Assembly: GCA_000727475.1 (NCBI GenBank)
Contig: KL647307.1
Span: 1,570,895 to 1,634,894, forward strand
Direction of reading: 5' to 3'
DNA: 64,000 nt
DNA from: Sarcocystis neurona
Lineage: Eukaryota; Apicomplexa; Conoidasida; Eucoccidiorida; Sarcocystidae
In this document: in pieces, positions 36,400-47,152 of the stretch
How positions within the stretch are numbered: the stretch's first letter is position 1
How the letters are laid out: every line of letters starts with the position of its first letter
Translations under genes and position numbers: made by a program
The notes under the pieces: model-generated
Database searches by the model: none
What the model was told of the DNA's origin: nothing
The model's input: the letters and a program-made list of their open reading frames with translations, nothing else

Positions 36400-36672
36400 T
36401 TGGCACCGGTACTATGGCCGAGGGAAGGGGGTCAATTTTGTGTCTTCACCCCCCAGGTTCTTCACCCGCAGGAACTGGACTCCCTTTTTGGCTTGTTCCG
36501 TGAAGTTCAGCTGCTGCTGCCGCTGCTATTGACACCGACGTATACCCGAAGAAATTTTACTATACTTCGGAACGACACAAAGTGGAATGTGCATTTGCTT
36601 GCGTCGACACTTGTATGTATCGAGAACGAGAAAGGATTTCCAGGCGTGGATCCCTCGCAGGCCGTCTGTTAG
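36400..36672 (+). CDS. Candidate C-terminal exon, unrecognised
   Basis: Plus-strand frame with two possible acceptors (CACCCCCCAG and TTCACCCGCAG). It encodes ELDSLFGLFREVQLLLPLLL and onward to a stop at 36672 and is partly hydrophobic. An AATAAA lies at 36892-36897, about 220 nt downstream, as expected for a 3' end. Upstream exons are unknown. Confidence 0.35.
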   Translation: MAPVLWPREGGQFCVFTPQVLHPQELDSLFGLFREVQLLLPLLLTPTYTRRNFTILRNDTKWNVHLLASTLVCIENEKGFPGVDPSQAVC

Positions 36673-37544
36673 ATTGAACGTGTGAAGCTACCGAGAGCTT
36701 GTATACTTTACCAACGCTTGTGCAGGAAGCATTTTTGCAGCGCTTTGGTTGCTGTATTGTTGTGGATTTGCCGTCCGTTCTAATTTGTACTGGACTTGGG
36801 GCATTGTTACGTTATATTGTGAAGGGTATTCTATAGGCCTGTGCTGTGGCCGTGCCCTAGGTACACCGTAGCGGTAGTGCTTTCAAGAAGCAATAAAAAG
36901 GCGCTGCCAGTCTTTCACCGCGTACGTGTGTGTATACGTATGCAGATAGATATACGTGTTTATTCAAGCATACAGTCGGGCACACTACGATATATCAGAG
37001 CTGCAGTACCACTTTTTTGTTGGGTATACATAGTCGCACTGGAGAGAACCGCTTTGCGACTCGGTTCAATTTTCTGTTTTTTTTTTTACTTGTGCGCCTG
37101 GAACGGCTTTACTGACACCGCCGTCAGCCGCGAAAGTTCTTCAGCTTCTTCCGGCATTATGTGAGGAAGGAGACGGGAGGTTCATTTGAAGCCGCACAAG
37201 ATACAAATCGGTGGAAGGACACGCCGCACGCAAGGGGGAAGAGGCACAAAAACGACGGCAAGCGACCGTGTCCGGGGAGGATTTCGGATCCGCCTTAACA
37301 GGAACACACACACACACACACACGCAAGCTCACACTGCGAAGCGGAGCCTCTTTGCTGAGCTAAGAAAAGCAGCTGCAGACGACAAAGCGCGTGTGCGGA
37401 AATGTAGCAGCGCGCGTCAAGGAAGGCGTTGTTTTTTCGGAAGAGAGAGAGGATTACACACAGCATTATTAACAACGTGAAGCACCACGCATCTCGGCAA
37501 GGAAAACACCCGTCGAGGGAATAGCTAAGATACCGCAGAAACAC
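36673..37544. other. Intergenic region upstream of the ZIP gene
   Basis: It holds the AATAAA at 36892 and a (CA)n run at about 37,303-37,323. Presumably it contains the promoter and 5' UTR of the ZIP gene. No TATA box can be argued. Confidence 0.5.
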
Positions 37545-40500
37545 ATGCCGGGCACTGGTGGAGGCAGTTCACAGTCACTGCTGGTTAGGTCGGTTGCAGT
37601 GATGTGGGGCAGCAAAGTGGGCGCGGTGGTGCTTCTAGCGGGTATTGGTCTATTCGGCGCCTACATCCCCATTTTCCTTCGAAAATGCAAAATCGAACGA
37701 TTTGTTTGCGTCCTGAACACCTTCGCGGCAGGTACGAAAGAGATTCTCTGCGTCCCTCTCTAGACACGTTACACACATACACCCGGTGTGTGCGTGTACA
37801 TATAAGGATATACGTGTGTATGTATGTGTATGACGCGCCGCCGTGCACAAGGTGTATGTACGTCTATAATAGTGTCTACGACGTTTGCGCGTACGGGAAC
37901 ATGTGTCTGACCAGCGAGACTTCTGTGTATATTTGGAGCACGAGTCTCACGGTTGTCAAAAACGCAGAAAGAGAACTCATATAAACAATAGTTTTAAGCC
38001 GTTGTTGCACGTCGCCTCGGATCGGACTTTCACGTGGAGACGGACCGATGAAACAGAGCACATACGTATACGCACACATCTGTGTAGTGCGCGTATGTGT
38101 ATGGAGTTGGTTGCTGGTGGTGGGAATTCTACACGCGGGTCAACAGGTGTCCTTCGTGTACGCATGTGGACATATATACATGTCTACATACATGTTTATA
38201 TGTACGTACGTATGCGTAGACATACGGGTACGCATGCATCTGTGTAGTGGGGAACTAAGAGGTGGTGGTAAGTGGTGGGGACTCTGCAAGCAGGTCAACA
38301 GGAGCCCTTTGTGTACGCACATACACACGTGTATGCGCGTGTGCGCATGCGCAGAATACACCAGGTTTGCACCTAGTGCTCATAAACGTCTATGCGAATG
38401 TATGAGAATGTAGCTGTGAAGAATATGGCTCAGGTTGTATTATTTTACGGGTTGTCTGGGGGTTACAAGTGGACATATACGCGTAGACAGGTCGTTCGAC
38501 GTGGTGTCTGCCTGGTGTCGGGGCTCAGTCACAAAAGTCGAAGTGGAGGCAGGACATTCTACCTGCGACAGGGGCATTTGATGAAAGCGTCAGATGCGCC
38601 TGCGTTGCCTTAGACTTTGATGCCTTTTTTTCTCTAGTTCCCAAAGTAACGTGCATTTCTGCTGCTTCCGGCTCAATACAGTACGGCCTGCACTCCTCAC
38701 AGGTGGGGGGTTCATCTGTTGTACGGTTTAAATTCTCCAAGTTCTCCCGTTTCTCTGGCAGCTTCTGACCGTCAAAAGTGTGTTTTCTGCGTCGTCCTTC
38801 CCATATCCTCCAGGGACCGGTATCTTCTTTTCTTTCTCTCTTCTTGCAGAGATCCACACTCAGAGGATACGGCCTTTTTATGTGGTGTAAACGAAGGGCT
38901 TGTCTGAATTATAATTCCCTGGTTTTTGCTCGCCTGGTTGTGTGTCTGGCCCGTGTCTCCTGGCAGTTTCCCTTGTCTCGTCTCCGTTGACTGCGAGCGA
39001 GATGACGCCGTCTCCGTCTCGCGTTGATCTCGCTCGTCTGTGGTGGTGACATTATGCTGTTGGGGAGTGCAACAGGGCGGTGGCGTTGTTTGTTGTTCGC
39101 CTGTTTGAAGTCTGCCTGTTTCGTCGCGCCGCGCGGGGTGAAAGCCTCTGTGCTGTCGCAGGTGTTGTGCCGTACTGTGTTCAGGAGCGTTCCTAGGCCT
39201 TGCGCTCTTCCACATTATGCCCGAAGCCGCGCAGACGCTGGAAAAGGCGGAATTTTTCATTTACGTGGGGAAGCTGCGGACTCCTTTCAACGTCGCATTC
39301 CTTCTCATCTTCGTCGGATATCTTGTCATTTTGTTATGCGAGCAAGTCCTCACTATCGGCGAAAACCATGGCAACTCTACCCCGCCCGCACACAGTAAGG
39401 CACAAAGGAGGAAAAGAGACATGAAAAGACCGGTCATCACTCCGGAAGGCGTATACTCACACACACACACATATGTGTATATATATATACACGCATATAT
39501 GCAACAACCTGGTTTACCGCGTGCACGTCTCATTCATCAGGTAAGTGTTCGTAGAGACGCCGCAGGAGAATGAGAGAGGAAACATCTGTGTCCTTGCGGT
39601 ATATATCTTTATACGTGACACGAAACGGGGACAAACGAGCGAAACAGACATGCATACCGGAGCGGCATTTATAACTGCTTCTGGTTGTGTCTGCTCCTGA
39701 GTGTTGTGCTGGCCCAAGTCTTTGTAACGCGATCGTAACGGTCTGCAGGCGCGGCGACATTTCTTTTTCTCTCCACTAATAAATATGTATATACATACAT
39801 TTGCACACACAAAAAACTTCGATAAGAATCACGACTCACATACACGCACGTGCATGAGAGTATCACTTCTGCTATATCAGGGATCGCACGCTTCTCCGTG
39901 ACTGCTGTGCTGTCTAGGTGTTAATGTGTGTGCCTGGATGTAGATGTGAAAATGTAGGTTAACGCAGATGGACGAACGTATTATGCGTCGGTGAAGAAGA
40001 ACTCCTGTCTTGGTTCTGGCACTGCAGTATCTGATGTCGAGCCTTTGAGCAACGTCAGCGACCGCCTGCATATGGGGTGTGGGGACAATCTGGAGAGTTA
40101 GGCGAGAAATCGCTTTTTCTTCGTAGAGCGATATTCGTAGAGCGAGGTCGCTGTGTTGCCAACGAAGCGGGGGAAATCGAGGGCTGCGGCAGGGCGGCGG
40201 CTGGCCCTGACAGTTCTGTTATCCTAATGCCTGTGTTGCTGCGCGCAGTGGGAGAGGCCTTGACAGGGGCCACAGACATGTTGAGAAAGACGTAGTTGTC
40301 TAGCAAGAGAGAGGGGAACGGGCGAACGCGTCTGATGTACGTAGCAGGTGTACATGTGTTCAACCACTTGGAGACCTTCGGATGGAGGCGAAGCAGTTCA
40401 TTTCTAGCCATTTCATTTACAGTATGTTTAACGAAGACGCCGTTGACGCGACTTTGCTAGGGGACGCCCTGGCTTCTCGTCCGCCACCTCGTGGACACTA

Positions 40501-43500
40501 CTGCTGCTTCTACGCGAACGGATGACGCACTATCCTGTGCCGTGCCGCTGCTCCTGTGTGCATTGCTGCCGTGTCTTCTTCCGCACTGTTGCTCGTTCTT
40601 GCAGGGCAGTTTGCTGCTCCATGTGTTGTTGCCGCTCTTGTGCCTTGCTGCCGCCGCTCCTACGACTTTTTGTTCGCCCGTTGATGCTTCTCATCGTCTT
40701 CTCGTATGCAGTGCAGCTTGTGCGTCAGTGCACGGGTGTGTGCGTATCAGTTCTTTTTTGGCGCGTCTTTCTCTTTCCTGGCGTCTCACAAAAGTCATAG
40801 AGAAACTGTTGGAGTGTATATCATCATGGGCGCTTTATTGTTGTAATTGGTATTCTTCTTTCTTTTTTGCAGGCGGAGCAACAACTCCTCGGAATTTGGA
40901 AGGGGGAAGGGGGGCCAGGGGACAGCGGGGAGGGAGGGACGGAGGGCTGCGGCGTCACGTCGTGACTGACGAGCCGAGGGTTGAGATGGTGGTGGTGCGT
41001 GCGCCAGCTGCAGCAGCGGCAAAATACGACTCTGCAGCGGAAGAGAGGAGGGACGTGCCAACAGCAGCGCGAGGGGGAACAGCAGCAGAAGAAGCACCAG
41101 CGGCAGTGCAAGGCGTAACAGTAGCTGCAGCAGCAGAGGGGGGTGCGGTGGAGCAGACCCGCTCAAGAAAAGCCCTGCTTGGCGTGTCATTGTTGGGAGG
41201 CGATGGAATGGCAGCGGCAACAGAAGTTGCGAGGGATGCCGCCGCAGGTGGAGAAGCCGACGGTAATAGCAGCAGCAGCAAGAGAGAGAGTGTGTGCGGC
41301 GAGGGGGTAAAAGGCGGGGGGTGTGGGCTGGGATTCCCGTGTTGTCTGATGGCAGAAGCAGCAGCGCGCGAGGCAGCGAAGGGGATAGGCAAGGACGGCA
41401 GTGCTGCAGCAGGAGCCACGGCGGGAAACGCAAAAGCCGTCGACGACTCACACCAGGAAGCCTGGAATGTCGACGGAAGCACGTCGAAAGGTCAAGAAGG
41501 TGTGGAAACCGGGCCGTTTGCTTCGCGCTGCTGCGTCCTGCAGCAGCGCCAGAAACACCCTAGAGACAGCACACGAGCCTCTGCTGCCGGTTCTGACGCA
41601 GATGACGTCGATTACAGTGAAACAGCTGCTTTAGACGGAACATCTCAGGCGACTGCTCCAGCAGACGGAGCAGCTGGTGCAAGAGGAAAAGACGAGGCGT
41701 CTGGGGAGAAACCGGGGAAAGATTTTTGCACGAAGGAGGGAGACGGGGAGTGCGGGCGTGTGGAAGGGCCAGAGCAGCAGCAGATCGGAAAGGAAGGGGA
41801 GCTGGCAGAAGGAGGAGTGGTGTGTGTTGGCGGTGAAGGTAGGCAGAGAGACAAAAAAAACAGCGAAGAGCATCCTGCGGCGGTGGGGGGTACGGGACAG
41901 ACCGTCGCCGCTTGCGACGAGCAGATGCTACGTCCTCCGTGCGGCGGCGGCGGCAGCACCAGCACAACGCTTTTTCATCCTCCGGAGCGTAGGGCGTTCT
42001 GCAGCATTTCCACGTGCGAAGCAGCGGCAGCAACCAGAGACACGGCGACGAACGCTGCCTGCGATGCTGGCAGCCTCGAAGCAGGTCTAGCAGCGGCAGC
42101 AGCCGGAGGCACCGGAGCACCAGGCGGAACGGCAGTAGCAGCAGCAGGAGGAAAAGACGGCATTGAAGTAGCCACGACACCGAGAAACGTGCTCGAAGGA
42201 GACAAGTGCCCAGTGGACCGAGGGGCGGCCGAACCCATAGACGGCAGGTGGGGAGTGCAGCAGCAGAGGGGGGGAAGGCTACGCAGGTGGTGCAGAGGCT
42301 TCTGGAGTCGACGGCGCGCAAACATGCAGCAACAGCAGCAGAAGGACGACAACGAAGAAACGCAGAGAAAAAGGAGGAGAGGGAGACTGTTTTTCTGCTG
42401 CTGTCGCTGGTGTCCTTCGCGCATTTTCGCATACTTACTTCCCTTCGCCAGACAGCTCGACGGAGGAGCGTTCTTCCTCATGGCTGCGCTCGCGATCCAC
42501 GGCCTCTTTGAGGGTACAGTCCAACTGTGTCCACGAACCTCTGCAAACGTTTCCATAATTCTTCGTACATGCTTTGCATATATATTCACATATATACATG
42601 TATTAGGTGGGGTACGCGCACAGGTATGTGCATGTGTGGTATCATGCGGTGGAGAGAGAGATGCGTCTTTCGTGGAGGCCCCTGTACGAAGGCTGGGCTA
42701 GGAAAAGTTATTTGAAAATGGTGCAGACATGTTGCCTTGCTTTGCTTCCGTTCTCTGCGGTCTTCTGTTAGTGTTGATGCGTCTGCTTGGATCTCCACAG
42801 AAGTGTATATATATATGTGTATATATATATATATGCATACGCCAGTCTACCTAGTGTATAAATACGTAAGGAGACGTCCACGTGCGTGTGGCTTTCTACT
42901 TCAAACAGGTACGTGCATATGTAGATATATGTACAAGAGCGTGTGTACGAGCATATTTAAATGGTAGGCTCGTTCACTAGATACGTAGTCAGAGAGGGAG
43001 GTCAGCTGTGTACGTCTGTACGTACGCGAACGTGTGGATTCGAACGGTTGCCGATGAGACGAAGGCGGGGCACCCATACACTTTCTTCTTTTCTGTGCCG
43101 TAACGCTCCCCGTCCTATATATACACATACACGTAAATATATGTACGTATATATATATATGTACAAATATTAACACGTGCGGCTTATTCGTATGTGCACG
43201 TGTGACGGTGCGCTGGGTCCACTTCGCGCTGCAGAGGTATATTTTTGTATCAGTGGAAAGGCTTTTCCGTTTGCTTCTCGTTCTCCGCGTCGTCTTTCCG
43301 TCTCCTTCCCCCCGTCGTTCTGCCGGCCTCGATTGTTTTATACTTGTGGGAGAATGTCTTTTTGTTTTCCCTCCGTCTTTCTTCCTTCTGCTGCCTCCTT
43401 GTTCTCTTCTTGTTCAGGCTTCATCGTAGGGGCAGAAAGCAACCTCCTGTCGCTGTGGATCCTGACGTGCGTCATCGCCGCGCATAAATGGGCGGAGTCG

Positions 43501-44200
43501 CTACTGCTCATGACGCAGTTCATGGAGAGACATTTAGTAGGCAGATACACCAGTAAATGCCCGCCCCATCTGTCTACGACGTTTCTTTGTCCCTCCCTCT
43601 CTGTATCAGCGTGTCTCGCTCTGTCCGTCTCTGTCTGCATGTGTGTGTCACTCTCAATCGATCTCCGTGTCTCTCTATCGCTGTATGCATGTGTCTCTCA
43701 ATATCGGTCCATACACGTGTATATATGTGTGGATATTATCACACACATAAAGACGCATGTGGACACGTAGGTATCTCTGTGGTATATGCATATCAACGGC
43801 AGATTAACCTTGGGGGGCCTGGTTTACACATACTTGTAAATATAAATGTATTAGCGTACACAAAGCACGTGGGTTTGGGTGTTGACACACTGCGTCTCTG
43901 CACTGTCTACGACTTCCTGGAAACAATCCTGTCGGGTGTACGAACACCCCACTCATACATATGTAAATGTACCGGCGCCATCTCGTTCCTTGTGTCTGTG
44001 CCCTGGCGATGCTTGCACAGCTCGTCTCTACAGAAGAAACCACTTCTGGTCTTACGCGCCGTTGTACACGCGTGTCTCTGCTGCCTACACAGATGTATGT
44101 TTGCCAACTGCTCCTAGGAGCGTTGTCTTGCTTCTCTGCGTACTGCCATGTGTCGACGTATGCACGCGCTGTTGCTTGTATGTAGGTATATATCTCCCCT

Positions 44201-44232
<32 letters not shown>

Positions 44233-46634
44233 CCGATGGCCACCCGTTTATCTGGTGAGTCGCCCACGTATGTGCTAGGGTGGACGACGTCCTACTTAGT
44301 CCATCAAGACTCCTTCTCTCTTCCTGGTGTACGTGTCTGTCTATGATGACTTATCTCCTTTTTTGATTGAAAATGCACGTACGTATGTATGTGTGTCTAT
44401 AGCTGCATCTACGTGTCTACTCTTTTGTTCAACTGTCTTAGAGACACGTTCTTTATACACGTATGTGTGTTATTCTTGCGGACGTGTATCTCCCTGTGTA
44501 CGTATCAAACCGTTGTAAATAAAAGATATACATGTGTACGTGTGTAATAGCGTGTATATATATATGCATGTGTATATCCATACGTCCGCACATGAGTAAC
44601 AGCGTGGTGGTTGTGTGGATTTCTCCACCGGTCTATTATAGGTAGATACGTATAACGCCGAAAGCAGTGACACGGTGACGAGGTTCACTTCGGCTGGCCT
44701 TTTCGCCGCCTACGTATGTGTAGATGTGTTGGCCGCGGTGGTACGCATTTTTTTTTCCGCTTCCATGTGTGTATAGGCAGGTGTATATGGGCGCGATGTG
44801 AACTGGTCCTGGAGCTGCTGCAGCACCTGGAGTGGTGGACGTCGATCATACGCGTGCAGAGAGGGGGTGTCCCTACGTGTTGCATCGCAGGGCGTGTGTA
44901 CTGCGGCTACAGCTTATTTATCTCTCTCACGTGTGTGCGCCTTATATGCGTATAGGTGTGCACATGTGTATGTCTGCGTCGTTTCCTGTATCTGTTTGCG
45001 ATCACACATATGTACATGTGTCTGGATAAAATATGTGTGTCTCTTTGTGTAGACACGTTTGTATAGTACCCGCATTTGTACACACGTAGATTTTCATATG
45101 CGTGTATATATGTATATATATATATATATGTGCGTACGTGTGGTTGTACATATATATATATATATATATATATGTAACTCTCTTTTTGTAGCTGTGAGTG
45201 GGTTCAGCGTCCATACGTATAGATGCAGACCTCTCTCTTGACTTGTGGAATTTCGCTGCAGTCCATGACCTGGGCCTGGACATTAATCGTGATTTTCGTC
45301 GCGTCCTCTCCGGTGGGAATTATTGTGGGAGCCTGCGTTTCTAGCGAAAGTCGCGTCGCGGCTGGCGTCTGTAATGCGCTGGGGGCTGGAACACTTCTCT
45401 TTGTTGCTGCTGAGGTGAGCGATACGTGCCGCTCTACTGCGCGTAGAAGTATATCCACATATGTGTATACGTAGGCATATCATACGTTACACATATATGC
45501 GCACACAGACACACACACAGAGAGTATCCGTGTACACAGGTGAAGCGGTTCCAACCAGGCGAGACTGCAAGTCATAGCCTCTTGTATGAGACTGGTTCTA
45601 TATAGGCGTGGGCGAGTGTCGGCAGAGCCACGGCACCGGGGGGGCAATCGACGGGCTCTGCACATGCTTGCCGTTCCTAGACTCAGAAAAATCGGCGGAC
45701 AGAAGGGACAGAAGGCCACGGCGGTGTTTTTGCCAAGGTGCTGCTTGTCCCTGGACGGAGAGAAAGAGGAAGCCAACGAGTCACACGCTCAGATAGATAT
45801 CGGCCGGATACCTACAAAAATCATGCAGGTGTATACATACGTGTATACTTCTATATTCATATACCTACTAACATGTAGCTGTATATATATATATATATGT
45901 AACTCTCTCTGTATTTTGGTGTACCTCCCTGTGTATACATGTATATATGTATGTATGACTGTGAACACTGAGAAAGGTGGGAAACACGGACGTGCCTCGG
46001 TTTCGTTTCGCGCGTCTCTGGTGTGCCTCAGAGCATTTAGTTTTCTGCGAATTGCTGACGTCCCGCGATCTCACTCCATATATATATATATGTATATATA
46101 TAGAGAGAGATTACGACGGATAGATAGGTAGATCGCCATCCGCACCTCGGACACACGTATACGTGTACGTATGTGTGTGTGTGTATCTGCGTATACACAG
46201 ACACGTACACATTACTTGCATGTGCATCCCCCACGCACGCACCCGTAAACGCATATATGTCCATATATTTGTTTATGTCTCTGTGTGTGAATACCCCGTC
46301 GTCTCACGTCCCCGTGTCCATATATAGTTGTACGTCTGTGTAGTCCCTCACACGTGCGTACTTGCCTTTTAACAGAAAGGATCGGGACGTCTGGGAAAGT
46401 CGAGTTACCGCCATTTTGCAACAGAAAAGAAAAGGGACGCTTAGAAAGTCGAGTTCTGCACGCGCAGTCTGTGTTGGTGTTTCTTCGGTGCCCGCGTCTC
46501 CGGCGCAGGTGTCTGTGCAGGTATTCACCGGGGAGAGGAAGCATCGGCTGCTGCAACTCCTGGTCTACTGCGCCGGGGCGGGAATGGTCTTTGGCTTGAG
46601 TCTGCTGGACATTGCACTGGAGCCTGAAGCTTAG
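37545..46634 (+). CDS. ZIP-family metal (zinc/iron) transporter, six exons, 807 aa
   Basis: Exons 37545-37731, 39185-39394, 40873-42513, 43418-43536, 45262-45414 and 46521-46634 join in phase (donor phases 1,1,1,0,0). TM1 is VVLLAGIGLFGAYIPIFLRK. TM2 crosses the first splice as TFAAG/AFLGLALFHIMPEA, the classic ZIP helix 2. TM3 is FNVAFLLIFVGYLVILLCEQ. TM4 carries HGLFEG (His 675, Glu 679) and TM5 carries HKWAE (His 702, Glu 706), the metal-coordinating residues of the family. TM6-TM7 include SSPVGIIVGA and AGTLLFVAAE, and the last exon gives TM8. The protein moves divalent metal into the cytosol. The loop between TM3 and TM4 is about 530 residues of Ala/Gly/Gln-rich sequence, where typical ZIPs have a short His-rich loop. 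Exon 4 could instead end at 43551 if another exon exists; exon 6 could start at 46509. Confidence 0.9.
38078..38330. repeat. Two-copy duplication (about 155-160 bp) in ZIP intron 1
   Basis: CATCTGTGTAGTG (38078, 38238), GTGGTGGGAATTCT/GTGGTGGGGACTCT and GTCAACAGGWGYCCTTYGTG (38139, 38294) recur in the same order with microsatellite sequence between. Confidence 0.75.
40873..42430 (+). repeat. Low-complexity Ala/Gly/Gln-rich loop region of the ZIP transporter exon 3
   Basis: The acceptor TTCTTTTTTGCAG precedes 40873. About 520 codons are Ala-, Gly-, Glu- and Gln-rich with GCA/GCG/CAG triplets and several Cys clusters. No transmembrane or recognised domain occurs before FAYLLPFARQLDGGAFFLMA, which begins TM4. 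Confidence 0.8.
42790..43170. repeat. TATATG/TACGTA microsatellites in ZIP intron 3
   Basis: Dense TATATATG, GTATATAT and TACGTAC tracts between exons 3 and 4 of the ZIP gene. Confidence 0.8.
44190..45180. repeat. CT and TA/TG microsatellite-rich ZIP intron 4
   Basis: (TC)n at about 44,200-44,218 is followed by (TA)n. Further TATATATG and TGTGTACG tracts lie at 44,530-44,575 and 45,090-45,175. Short hydrophobic frames here are simple-repeat translations. Confidence 0.8.
45870..46270. repeat. TA/TG microsatellites in ZIP intron 5
   Basis: TATATATATATG, TACGTGTACGTATG and related tracts between exons 5 and 6. Confidence 0.75.
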
Positions 46635-46799
46635 GACGCAGCTTTACTTTCGAGGCAGTGCGGCGGAGGGAGAACGAACGAGAAGAGCGGGGGGAGGAAA
46701 GGCGGCGCGGAACGTGTACACCTTCTCCAACTTCTGCTACCTTTATCGCACGGACGTTCCGCTGTGTCTTGCGTGATGCGTACACCATCCTTGGTTCCC

Positions 46800-46805
46800 A
46801 ATAAA
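46800..46805 (+). promoter_or_regulatory. Candidate polyadenylation signal of the ZIP gene
   Basis: AATAAA 166 nt after the ZIP stop codon. A second AATAAA at 46945-46950 is an alternative. Apicomplexan poly(A) signals are loosely defined, so this is suggestive only. Confidence 0.45.
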
Positions 46806-47152
46806 ATGGTGGAAAATTTCTGTACACTAGTAGTTGTTCTTCCGTCTATACGAGTGTATGTGTACGTGCGGGAAGGAGCAGGTCTTTCTGCTCCCTGTAA
46901 GATCGTTGTGGACGTATGTGTCACACGTTGTCGCTTTGTGTAACAATAAAATGTAAATTAGACTTGTGTACCTTGTGGGAAGAGATGCACATATGTGTGG
47001 ACACACTTGTATTCCTCGTGTGCGTATGTGTGTCTCTCTATAGATATAGTATGCGTCTACGTAGGGTCTATTTATACGAATATATATGAATTGACGTAGT
47101 GCAGGTGTGGGGGATACCACGTGGTGACGGCAGGGCGGCGACAAAAAAACGT

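Noticed and set aside
40491..40872. Upstream 380 nt of the open frame that contains ZIP exon 3
   Set aside because: A strong acceptor (TTCTTTTTTGCAG) at 40872 in the phase demanded by exon 2 shows the frame before it is intron.
41560..42432. Minus-strand ORF of 290 codons
   Set aside because: Antisense shadow of the ZIP exon 3 low-complexity region; Leu/Pro/Arg-rich with no domain.
43025..43060. tRNA-like T-loop GGATTCGAAC on the minus strand
   Set aside because: No matching T-stem, acceptor stem or anticodon arm can be folded around it.
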